The notes under the pieces were generated by a model. It saw nothing but the letters and a program-made list of their open reading frames with translations. It was not told the origin of the DNA and searched no databases. The translations under genes and the position numbers were made by a program. Source: Streptomyces tuirus (lineage in GTDB: Bacteria > Actinomycetota > Actinomycetes > Streptomycetales > Streptomycetaceae). From it: a stretch of 64,000 bases of DNA. Shown here piece after piece: positions 18,469-26,860 of the stretch. How positions within the stretch are numbered: the first letter of the stretch is position 1; every line of letters begins with the position of its first letter. The DNA lies in NCBI GenBank assembly GCA_018195615.1, contig JAGTPG010000001.1, positions 372,001 to 436,000 of the forward strand, written 5' to 3'.

Positions 18469-21400
18469 ATGAGCGATCTGCATCGACCCGTGCACCCCGT
18501 CCGCCTGGTCACCGCTTCGGCTCTGTTCGACGGGCACGACGCCTCGATCAACATCATGCGGCGCATCTTGCAGTCCCAGGGCGCCGAGGTGATCCACCTT
18601 GGACACAACCGGTCGGTGCGGGAGGTCGTGGACGCGGCGCTGGAGGAGGACGCACACGGCGTGGCGGTCTCCTCCTACCAGGGGGGGCACGTCGAGTACT
18701 TCGAGTACCTGGTCGAGTCGCTGCGCTCACGGGGAGCGGAGCACATCCGGGTGGTGGGCGGCGGGGGCGGCGTCATCGTGCCCGACGAGATCGCACGGTT
18801 GCGCGGGAGCGGGGTGACCATCTTCTCCCCGGAGGACGGGCAGCGGATGGGCCTCGCCGGGATGGTCAACTCGGTGGTGCGGGACTGCGACTTCGATTTC
18901 TGGGACGACAGGCCGGCCGATGCGGCCGCAGTGCTCGCCGGTGACCGGTTCGCGATCGCCCGCGCCATCACCGGCGCCGAACTCGGCAAGCTGCCCACGG
19001 AGTTCCTGGAGCGGCTGCGCGCCGCCGCCGCGGCCCGGGTCGTACCGGTGCTCGGCATCACCGGCACCGGCGGCTCGGGCAAGTCCTCGCTGACCGACGA
19101 ACTGGTGCGCCGATTCCGTGTCGACCAGCACGACAAGCTGCGGATCGCGGTGATCGCGGTCGATCCGACGCGCCGCCGTGGCGGCGGCGCGCTGCTCGGT
19201 GACCGGATCCGGATGAACTCCCTGGACGGGGACCGGGTGTTTTTCCGGAGCCTGGCCACCCGTGGCAGCCGTGAGGTGCCCGAGCACCTGTCCGATGTGA
19301 CCGACGTCGTGAAGGCCGCCGGGTTCGACCTGGTGATCGTCGAGACACCGGGCATCGGCCAGGGCGACGCGGCGATCGTGCCGTTCGTCGACACCTCGCT
19401 GTACGTGATGACGCCGGAGTTCGGCGCCGCCTCGCAGCTGGAGAAGATCGACATGCTCGACTTCGCCGATGTCGTGGCGATCAACAAGTTCGAGCGGCGC
19501 GGCGCCAAGGATGCCCTGCGCGACGTGGGACGCCAACTGGTCCGCAACCGCGAGGCGTTCGGCCTGCGGCCCGAGGACATGCCGGTGTACGGCACCTCGG
19601 CGGCGACCTTCGACGACGACGGTGTCACCGCGCTCTATCAGCACCTGCGGACCGACTTGGCCGAGAAGGGGCTGCCCCTGTCCGAGGGCGCGCTGGTACC
19701 GGTCGACGTGCGCCACTCGTCAGGCATGCGGCAGGTGGTTCCCGCGGACCGGGTGCGCTACCTCGCCGAGATCACCGACACCGTCCGTACGTACCACGCG
19801 GAAACCGGTCGGCTGGCCGAGGCGGCCCGGCGGGTGCAGCGCCTGGAGGCGGTCAAGGGCGAACTCGTCGAGGCGGGTTCCGACGCCGGGAACGTTCAGT
19901 CGCTGCTCGATGACGCCCACAAGCGGCTCCCGCTCGACGTCAGGGAACAGATCGACAACTGGCCCGCTGTCATCGCCTCCTACTCCGGCGACGAGCAGGT
20001 CGTGACGATCCGCGACAAGGAGATCCGCACCAAGCTGACCCGTGAGTCCCTGTCCGGTAACAAGATCCCCGTGTCGCCCTGCCCCGCTTCACCGACCACG
20101 GCGAACTGGTGCGCTTCTGGCGCGCCGAGAACCTGCCTGGCCATTTCCCCTTCACGGCCGGGGTGTTCCCCTTCAAGCGCGACGGCGAGGACCCGGCGCG
20201 GATGTTCGCCGGCGAGGGTGATCCGTTCCGCACCAACCTCCGCTTCAAGATGCTCTCTGAGGGCCAGCCGTCCACCCGGCTGTCCACGGCCTTCGACTCC
20301 GTCACCCTCTACGGCCGCGACCCCGACGAACGCCCCGACATCTACGGCAAGGTCGGTACCTCCGGCGTCTCGGTGGCCACCTTGGAGGACATGAAGGCGC
20401 TCTACGACGGCTTCGACCTCGTCGCGCCGACGACCTCGGTCTCCATGACCATCAACGGGCCCGCGCCAACCCTCCTGGCGTTCTTCCTCCACACCGCGAT
20501 CGACCAGCAGACCGAGAAGTTCCGTGCCACCGAGCGCCGCGACCCCTCGCCCGAGGAGGCGGCTCGGCTGCGCGCCGACGCGCTGGCGCATGTGCGCGGC
20601 ACCGTGCAGGCCGACATCCTCAAGGAAGACCAGGGCCAGAACACCTGCCTGTTCTCCACCGAGTTCTCCCTGCGGATGATGGCCGACATCCAGGAGTGGT
20701 TCATCGCGCACAAGGTCCGCAACTTCTACTCGGTGTCCATCTCCGGTTACCACATCGCCGAGGCCGGCGCGAACCCCATCAGCCAGCTCGCCTTCACCCT
20801 GGCCAACGGCTTCACCTATGTCGAGGCCTACCTCGCCCGGGGCATGCACATCGACGACTTCGCCCCCAATCTGTCGTTCTTCCTCTCCAACGGCATGGAC
20901 CCCGAGTACTCCGTCCTCGGCCGGGTCGCCCGCCGGATCTGGGCGGTGGCGATGAAGGAGAAGTACGGCGCGAACGACCGCTCCCAGAAACTGAAGTACC
21001 ACGTCCAGACGTCGGGCCGGTCCCTGCACGCCCAGGAGATGGACTTCAACGACATCCGCACCACGCTCCAGGCGCTCATAGCGATCTACGACAACTGCAA
21101 CAGCCTGCACACCAACGCCTACGACGAGGCGGTGACCACCCCCACCGAGGAGTCGGTGCGGCGGGCCCTGGCCATCCAGTTGATCATCAACCGTGAGTGG
21201 GGCCTGGCGATGAACGAGAACCCCCTCCAGGGCTCGTTCGTCATCGACGAGCTCACCGACCTGGTGGAGGAGGCCGTCCTCACCGAGTTCGAGCGGATCA
21301 GCGAACGCGGTGGCGTGCTCGGCGCCATGGAGACCGGCTACCAGCGCGGCCGCATTCAGGACGAGTCGATGCTCTACGAGCAGCGCAAGCACGACGGCAC

Positions 21401-21698
21401 CCTGCCCCTCATCGGCGTCAACACCTTCCGCGCCCCGCACGCCGCCAGCGCCGAGCCCGCCCTCCTCGAACTCGCCCGCGCCACGGAGGACGAGAAGCAG
21501 TCACAGCTGGAGCGGGTCCGAGACTTCCAGGCTCGTCACCAGGAGCGCGCCCACGCCGCCCTGGTCGCCCTCAAGGAAGCGGCGGTCAGCGGGGACAACG
21601 TCTTCGCCGTCCTCATGGACGCCGCCCGCGTCTGCTCACTTCAGCAGATCACCGAGGCCTTCTTCGAGGTCGGCGGCCAGTACCGCCGCAATGTCTGA
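18469..21698 (+). CDS. icmF: Fused isobutyryl-CoA mutase with G-protein chaperone; one frameshift
   Basis: The product is about 1076 residues, the usual IcmF length, across a junction near 20078 (CCCC for CCCCC, restoring [10 protein letters not shown]). Domains in order: B12-binding with [13 protein letters not shown] near residue 25; a MeaI-type GTPase with GTGGSGKSS near 203, [20 protein letters not shown] and NKFE; then the mutase catalytic barrel with [21 protein letters not shown] and [18 protein letters not shown] segments. It interconverts isobutyryl-CoA and butyryl-CoA (or related branched acyl-CoAs) using adenosylcobalamin and self-repairs via the GTPase. ATG 18469 follows GGGAAAGGA. 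Confidence 0.95.
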
Positions 21699-21746
21699 CC
21701 CAGCCCCGCACACCCATGCAACGACCTCGTCAGAGAGGACCCTCGG

Positions 21747-22607
21747 ATGGATCCCGTCACCCGGCTCGGCGTCGTCGGCTGCGGCCTCATGGGCTCCGGC
21801 ATCGCCGAAGTCGCCGCTCGCAGCGGCATCGACGTCCGCGTGGCCGAGGCCACGCCGGACGCGCTCGAAGCAGGACGCCGCCGACTCACCGCCTCCCTTG
21901 ACCGAGGCGTACGGCGCGGCAAGCTCGGCGAGGAGCAGCGGGACCAGGCCCTCGCCAGGCTTTCCTTCACCCATGACCTCAGCGACATGGCCGACCGTCA
22001 GTTCCTCATCGAGGCCGTCGCCGAGAACCGCGACATCAAGGCCGATGTCCTGCGCACCCTGGACAAGGCAGTCGAGGACCCTGCGGCAGTCCTGGCCACC
22101 AACACCTCCTCGATCCCCGTCGTCGATCTCGCCGTGGTCACCGAGCGGCCCGCGCGGGTCATCGGCATGCACTTCTTCAACCCTGTGCCCGTGCAGCAGT
22201 TGGTCGAGCTCATACCCGCTCTCATCACCAGCGCGGACACCGTGCAGCGCACCCGCGACCTGGCCGAGCAGTTGGGCAAACGGGCCATCCAGGCCCCCGA
22301 CCGATCCGGCTTCGTCGTCAACGCCCTTCTGGTGCCCTACCTTCTCAGCGCGGTACGGATGGTCGAGTCGGGCTCAGCGCAGCCGGAAGACATCGACCGG
22401 GGCATGGAACTCGGCTGCGCCCACCCCATGGGACCCTTGCGCCTGCTCGACCTCATCGGCCTCGACACCGCCCAGGCCGTGGCGGAGTCGATGTACGAGG
22501 AATTCAAGGAGCCGCTGTACGCGCCCCCCGCCCTCCTGCGCCGTATGGTCGCCGCAGGCCACCTCGGCCGCAAGAGCGGCCGAGGTTTCCACACGTACGA
22601 CACCTGA
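21747..22607 (+). CDS. 3-hydroxyacyl-CoA dehydrogenase (3-hydroxybutyryl-CoA type)
   Basis: An intact protein of 286 residues. The NAD-binding motif GVVGCGLMGSGIA is at residue 8, then ATNTSSIPV and the catalytic GMHFFNPVPVQQLVE (His in HFFNP). The C-terminal domain ends GHLGRKSGRGFHTYDT. It oxidises 3-hydroxyacyl-CoA to 3-ketoacyl-CoA and pairs with the thiolase above. ATG 21747 follows AGAGAGGA. The last 150 bp are duplicated at 26693-26852. Confidence 0.95.
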   Translation: MDPVTRLGVVGCGLMGSGIAEVAARSGIDVRVAEATPDALEAGRRRLTASLDRGVRRGKLGEEQRDQALARLSFTHDLSDMADRQFLIEAVAENRDIKADVLRTLDKAVEDPAAVLATNTSSIPVVDLAVVTERPARVIGMHFFNPVPVQQLVELIPALITSADTVQRTRDLAEQLGKRAIQAPDRSGFVVNALLVPYLLSAVRMVESGSAQPEDIDRGMELGCAHPMGPLRLLDLIGLDTAQAVAESMYEEFKEPLYAPPALLRRMVAAGHLGRKSGRGFHTYDT

Positions 22608-22611
22608 ACAA
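22461..22611 (+). repeat. Duplicated segment, copy A (3' end of 3-hydroxyacyl-CoA dehydrogenase)
   Basis: This segment matches 26693-26852 in direct orientation. Only a few substitutions, one missing C and one 12-base insertion separate the copies. Copy A is the coding, intact version. Confidence 0.9.
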
Positions 22612-22720
22612 GGGCTTCCGGGCGACCGTGAGGACCTGCTCTGCCCGGTAGCGTGGCCATCGGGTGGCCGCCAGGGCGGTCGCGGGAGCTGGGGATGACT
22701 GCTCGAATCAGCAGAGCGTG

Positions 22721-23049
22721 TCATGCCCGACCCATCGAGGGCCTTTCCGCCGGCCGGCGCAGTGGACCAGCAGAGCCGGTGTCCGGATCGGTGACGAGGA
22801 ACCGGCCGCTGAGCGGATCGGTCTGGACGTGCGTGGTCCGCCATCCGCGCGCGCTGAGGCCTGCTGTGAGTGAGGCGACGATCTCCTGCATCGGAGCGGG
22901 GTTCTCGGTGGCGACGTCGAGTCACGGCTGAAGCGTTCGACCAGGCCGTGGGCCTGCACGGCGTGTCCGCCGGTGAGGACCAGAAGGTAGGGGGAGCCAA
23001 GGTCGAGGATGTCGGCGAGGGGACGCTCATGGAGCGGAGTGAGCTTCAC
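22721..23049 (-). pseudogene. Truncated AbiEii-like nucleotidyltransferase remnant
   Basis: The N-terminal 105-110 residues resemble the AbiEii/DUF1814 nucleotidyltransferase fold. TGGHAVQAHGLVERFSRD gives the glycine-rich start and the acidic D-x-D position, which continues as DVATENPAPMQEIV after a frame change near 22918. The frame then ends at 22721 after about 110 residues, far short of the usual 230-300. The text beyond DPDTGSAG no longer resembles the family. The GTG start (23049) overlaps the stop of the upstream partner gene by four bases (GTGA). The pairing resembles abortive-infection/toxin-antitoxin operons, but this copy looks inactive. Confidence 0.55.
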
Positions 23050-23409
23050 GCGGCGGTCGTGTCAGCGAGAGCGGTGCGGAGCAGGTCGGGGAAGGCGTCC
23101 TCCCAGACCTCGCCGATGTAGGGACTGATCAAGCGCTGCAGCACAGGCCACTGCTCGGTGAGCAACCGGTGGTGCAGGAGAGGCACCAGGTCCTCACTCA
23201 GTCCTTCGGCGAGGACGGTCCGGCAGAGCGTCATGCGGGACTTCGGACGGTCCAGGCTGTAGCTCGTCCGCCCGGACCAGACGATATGGAGCGGCAGGTC
23301 CACGTTGCCCCTCGACAGGGCCGACCAGCTCCTGCAAGCCCTCGGGCAGTCGGCTGCGGTAGCGGTCCCGCAGCACCTCGGCACGGAGGGCGGTGATCGT
23401 CGTATCCAT
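23046..23409 (-). CDS. Unknown protein, partner of the nucleotidyltransferase remnant; one frameshift
   Basis: The product is about 120 residues across a junction near 23318 (GAGGGGC for GAGGGGGC). It starts MDTTITALRAEVLRDRYRSRL and ends VWEDAFPDLLRTALADTTAA, with RPKSRMTLCRTVLAEG in the middle. It is soluble and mostly helical, with no known motif. It is translationally coupled to the remnant downstream, in the position an antitoxin or regulator would have. I do not recognise the family. Confidence 0.5.
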
Positions 23410-24171
23410 GCATCCGGTATCGCTGCTGGGATGCGGGGGCATGGCGGATACGGGGCTCCCCTGTCGTACGCGGGTCGGGCGCCGCCCGCCCTTCCCTCGG
23501 ACATCTCACACCGCGGGCGCTTAGCGCGTCATGGTCTCCCCGTGCAGCCCCCGGGTGGTGCGGCAATCGGCTGTCCTGCCGACCTAGGACCCGCCCGCTT
23601 GCGGGCGCGGGTGATCGTGATGCAACAGGTCACCCGGAGGGCCGCCGCGGTGGAGTGGGCTGTGGCTTCGGTCTCGGCGTCGGGAATGACGACGGTGTCG
23701 AAGCCGAGGCCCATGCCGTCGGCGCAGTGGACAAACAGGACACCGGGGCGCACGAGGTGTCGGCAGCGGCCGGAGGGGGCAGGCGGCATCCATAAGGCCC
23801 GCCGCTTCGGCCCGAACGCAGCCCACTCACTCAGGCCCCATGCCGCGAACGAGCTGTCGAGGCACGCAGCGAACGTCCCAAGCGGGAGTCAGGCACCTGT
23901 GTCCCGGTCACCCGTCATGGCAGCCACCTGGTCAGCAAGCTGGGACGCTCACACCTCTGACCTGCAGAAACACCCAAACGCTAGATCTTGGACTTGAACA
24001 GAGTACGCAGCACTTTGGACTCCTGAAAGACGGCTCCCTGCCAGCTTTCTGCAGGTCAAGGGCGGTCCTCACCGCCGGGTACTTCGTCGTCGGCATGCAG
24101 GGTCTCACCGGTACACCACGAGGCGTTGTCGCCGGGACCGGACTCGTCGGCCAGTTCGCGGAGCCGGAGTG
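23410..24171. other. Relic stretch without intact genes
   Basis: I see no intact gene in these 760 bp. They include a helicase-like fragment (23595-23765, listed separately) and, on the plus strand near 24059-24103, the words LTAGYFVVGMQG. These recall the C-terminal part of malonic-semialdehyde-reductase-like nitroreductases, a better fragment of which is at 26433-26690. Codon bias is poor throughout. Confidence 0.5.
23595..23765 (-). pseudogene. UvrD-type helicase C-terminal fragment
   Basis: About 57 residues resemble the end of superfamily 1 helicases. VLFVHCADGMGLGFDTVVIP stands where intact proteins have VHxAKGLEFDTVVVP, and ITRARKR matches the conserved TRAR motif. The key K and E are altered and both flanks are missing, so this is a decayed fragment. 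Identification rests on two motifs only. Confidence 0.4.
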
Positions 24172-24500
24172 GCCGAGCCGCCACACCGCGGTCGCTCCGA
24201 GGCTGGTGTCGATGTGCCTGCGCATGATCGCCGCCGCGCCGGCGCCGTCGCCCAGGGCGACGCATTCCACGAGGGCGTCATGCTCCTTGGCTTTCTGGTC
24301 CAGGGACCGTCGGATCTCCAGCAGATCGCGTGCTTCTTCAGCACGCAACGGCGAGACCCGGGCGTCCCGGTGGGCGTCCGGCTCGACCAGACCTTCGCTC
24401 TTGAGGCGGCGCAGCGCCTCGCGCAGTGGCGTGGTGCTGATGCCGACATCAGCGTGCCGGCCTGCGAACGCTTCGCGTGGGACGAGGACTCCACACCGAG
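24172..24500 (-). pseudogene. GntR/FCD-family regulator with internal deletion
   Basis: A winged-helix half is recognisable from VGISTTPLREALRRLKSEGLV, followed by VSPLRAEEARDLLEIRRSL of the FCD linker. The sequence then jumps directly to KEHDALVECVALGDGAGAAA and IMRRHIDTSL, the last helices of an FCD domain. About 100 residues that would hold the ligand-binding core are absent, and the N-terminus is also degraded. This is an internally deleted regulator gene. Confidence 0.65.
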
Positions 24501-24813
24501 GTCCACCAGGGGCAGGAGGACGCCGCCCGGCGGGGCGCCGACGAAGCCCGAGCCAGGCCATGACGCGCTGAAGGGTGAAAGGTACTCCCGCGAACTCGCC
24601 CACCAGGCCACCGGCCGCGAGTACCGGCCCCGCCACAAAGACAGAACTCGCGATTCGCCGGTGGACGGAGCCGGGGGACGACGTCGTGTCGCGTATGAGA
24701 CGGCACCAGGCGTGCCGGTGGAGCGTGACGAGCGCCTCACGAACGGAACGGCATCGCCCGGCAGGCCGACGATCGCGTCAGGCCTCCGGGCGGCGCCGTG
24801 GTCGATCCCACTG
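24501..24813. other. Non-coding stretch between GntR relic and NAD(P)-reductase gene
   Basis: No gene, repeat or clear hairpin is visible in these 313 bp. It probably belongs to the decayed zone. Confidence 0.4.
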
Positions 24814-25440
24814 TCAGTCGGTGATCACGGGGCTGCGGTGGATCCACTCACTGCCGTGTACCGCCTGGTGCATGAAGGCGGCCACGTCCGCGCGGCTGAT
24901 GGTCGGGTTGCCCTTCATCGGCAGCCGGTCCCCCGCGCTGTACGCGCCTTTGGCGGGGCCGTGGGTCAGCCGGGTCGGGTAGACCACGGTCCAGTCCAGA
25001 CCGCTGGAGCGGATGCGCTCGTCGGCGATCTCCTTGTCGGCGTAGATCGACCGCAGCAGCGTGCGGTAGATCGCCTTCTGGGTGGTGCTCGACTCGTCGA
25101 AGGTGCAGCCGACGCCGAACGACGACAGCCACACCAGCCGGGAGACACCCACCTCCTTGGCCGCGCCGATCACAGCCGCCGAGGCGCGCGTGAAGAGGCC
25201 GTCGGCACGTACCGAATTGCCCCGCCCGAGCGCGGAGACGATCGCGTCGTGCTCGACCGCGGCAGCGGCGATGTCACGGTGCGATGTGGCGTCTCCGGTA
25301 ACCACCGTGACCTTGTCGGTCAGGTCACCGAGAGCCGCCGGGTTGCGTACGAAGGTGGTGACCGAGTCACCGGATCGCAGGGCCAGGTCGATGACATGGC
25401 GGCCGGTGGGGCCGGTCGCACCGAGGATGAGCAGTTTCAT
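24814..25440 (-). CDS. NAD(P)-binding oxidoreductase, NmrA/atypical SDR type
   Basis: An intact protein of 208 residues. It starts with the Rossmann motif MKLLILGATGPTGRHVIDLA, then VTVVTGDATSHRDI, RLVWLSSFGVG and DWTVVYPTRLTHGP, the pattern of NAD(P)H-binding-13/NmrA-like proteins. Relatives are flavin reductases, quinone reductases or redox sensors. ATG 25440 is chosen because the Rossmann strand begins immediately. The 286 bp between it and the TetR stop hold two operator-like palindromes, so it is probably the TetR target. Confidence 0.88.
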   Translation of the reverse strand: MKLLILGATGPTGRHVIDLALRSGDSVTTFVRNPAALGDLTDKVTVVTGDATSHRDIAAAAVEHDAIVSALGRGNSVRADGLFTRASAAVIGAAKEVGVSRLVWLSSFGVGCTFDESSTTQKAIYRTLLRSIYADKEIADERIRSSGLDWTVVYPTRLTHGPAKGAYSAGDRLPMKGNPTISRADVAAFMHQAVHGSEWIHRSPVITD

Positions 25441-25538
25441 GGCGCGGAAGTCTTCCGTGAGCGTCTGGGTGGAGGCAGGGGTGGACGTACGCCTGTCGCA
25501 CCGGCGGCCTCCTCTGCGTGGCAAGGGCAGGGCCGAAC

Positions 25539-25581
25539 CGGATAGCTGTCCGATACCGGGAAGGTAGCGGACAGCTATCCG
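25539..25581. promoter_or_regulatory. Pair of TetR operator-like palindromes upstream of the reductase
   Basis: Two 14-bp sites, CGGATAGCTGTCCG (25539-25552) and CGGACAGCTATCCG (25568-25581), have centres 29 bp apart. They share the pattern CGGAY-N4-RTCCG with the pair before the TetR gene and the same 29-bp spacing. The two sites together form a 15-bp-arm inverted repeat. Confidence 0.8.
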
Positions 25582-25725
25582 GTTAGCAAGGCGGGATCCC
25601 CAGAGGGCCGAGGCGGATGTGTTCGCCGAGTGGGTCCAGAACGGCAGACGACAGGGACGCGAGACAGCCGCCCGGATTCCGCCCGGCACCCAACGCGTTT
25701 CGCCGTGCCGCCGACCCGGCCGCCG

Positions 25726-26306
25726 TCAGCGCCGCCCCGGCGCCCCGCGCGCAGGCCGTCCATGACGATGTCCAGCAGTCGAGTGGTCTGGGTGTGCCAG
25801 TCACCACTGATGTCGATCTGCCAGATGCCGGCGATGGCGCGGAGGAAGTCATCGGCGGTCACCCCCGGGCGGATGGTGCCGGCCTCGTGGTTGGCGTTGA
25901 GTAGGGACTCGATCGATCCGAACACCAGCGCGTACCCGGACGGCTCCGGCCCTCCCGTCGCACCGGCCGCCTGACGCAGCGCGTCGGCCAGTCCGGTCTT
26001 GGCCATGATGAAGCGGGCGAGGCGGTCCATCCATGCACGAAGGGCCTGGTCGGGCTCCATGACCTTCAGCAACTCGGCCGCACTGTCGGTGAGTTGCCGC
26101 ACCTCGTGGTGGTACGCCTCCAGAACGAGCGCCTCGCGATTGGGGAAGTTGCGATAGAGCGTGCCCTGCCCGACGCCCGCCTTCTTGGCGATCGTGCTCA
26201 GCGGGACGTCCGCGGAACGCGACAGTTCGACCAGCGCCACCTCCAGGATGCGCTCCCGGTTGCGCTGCGCGTCCGACCGCTGAGGCCCGCCCGCCCTCGA
26301 CTCCAC
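25726..26306 (-). CDS. TetR-family transcriptional regulator; C-terminal frameshift
   Basis: The product is about 193 residues. The N-terminal helix-turn-helix is clear: RERILEVALVEL, then STIAKKAGVGQGTLYRNFPNREAL. The C-terminal ligand domain ends LLDIVMDGLRAG. As written the frame then runs on through the operators to 25575. Adding one G to a GGGG run near 25745 gives a stop at 25726, a normal family length. GTG 26306 is preferred over GTG 26327 because AGAGGAGG lies directly before it. Matched palindromes before this gene and before the reductase suggest autoregulation and control of the reductase. Confidence 0.88.
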
Positions 26307-26346
26307 ATGCCCTCCTCTCGGGCTCACGCCGAAGCCCTTGCCTAAC

Positions 26347-26389
26347 CGGACAGCAGTCCGCTACTTTCCCTCTGCCGGACTGTTGTCCG
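26347..26389. promoter_or_regulatory. Pair of TetR operator-like palindromes upstream of the TetR gene
   Basis: CGGACAGCAGTCCG (26347-26360) and CGGACTGTTGTCCG (26376-26389) have centres 29 bp apart, exactly as in the pair before the reductase gene. They lie 40-85 bp upstream of the TetR start, where autoregulatory operators are expected. Confidence 0.8.
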
Positions 26390-26432
26390 CTTGGGCGTTC
26401 ACCATAGCGGGCGAAACCGTTCGGCGTCATTG

Positions 26433-26690
26433 GCCGATGGCGTGCTCCGCTCCGCCGAGGCCCGCGAGCGCCTCCTGCAGCACGCGTTCGAGGGCAACCA
26501 GAAGAAGACAGCCGCTGCCCCGCTGGTGGTGATCCTGTCCGCGGACAACGAGTTCCACGAGGAGCTGCCGCAGCTCCACCCACACTTCCCGCAGACCAAG
26601 GACCTCGTCTGGGGCGAGCGCGCGTTCCGTGAGAAGAACGCCACCCTGAACGCCGCCCTGCAGGCCGCCTACTTCATCGTCGGCATGCAC
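26433..26690 (+). pseudogene. Fragment of malonic semialdehyde reductase-like nitroreductase (RutE/HadB type)
   Basis: About 86 residues in one frame match the middle and C-terminal part of this family. EARERLLQHAFEGNQKKTAA corresponds to the region where intact proteins have a basic GN-x-x-KT motif. VVILSADNEFHEELPQLHPHFPQ and NAALQAAYFIVGMH follow. The FMN-binding N-terminus and the C-terminal end are missing. The fragment is joined directly to the duplicated dehydrogenase end at 26693, so it is a rearrangement scar. Confidence 0.65.
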
Positions 26691-26692
26691 TT

Positions 26693-26852
26693 CTCGATAC
26701 CGCCCAGGCCGTGGCGGAGTCGATGTACGAGGAGTTCAAGGAGCCGCTGTACGCGCCCCCGCCCTCCTGCGCACTCCTCGGCGCCGTATGGTCGCCGCAG
26801 GCCACCTCGGCCGCAAGAGCGGCCGCGGTTTCCACACGTAGGACGCCTGAAC
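26693..26852 (+). repeat. Duplicated segment, copy B (decayed 3' end of 3-hydroxyacyl-CoA dehydrogenase)
   Basis: This is a direct-orientation copy of 22461-22611. It has one lost C in a C-run, a 12-base insertion (ACTCCTCGGCGC) and a premature TAG where copy A has TAC. It is not translatable as a dehydrogenase end. Confidence 0.9.
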
Positions 26853-26860
26853 CGGTGGTC

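Noticed and set aside
22721..23409. Active toxin-antitoxin system
   Set aside because: The nucleotidyltransferase lacks more than half of its usual length and its later motifs.
25575..25725. TetR protein extended by about 50 residues to 25575
   Set aside because: The extension would cover both operator palindromes and has no family similarity; one added G yields a normal-length protein ending at 25726.
22608..26432. Insertion sequence or integrative element
   Set aside because: No transposase, integrase, terminal inverted repeats or tRNA attachment site are visible; only the direct dehydrogenase duplication bounds the zone.
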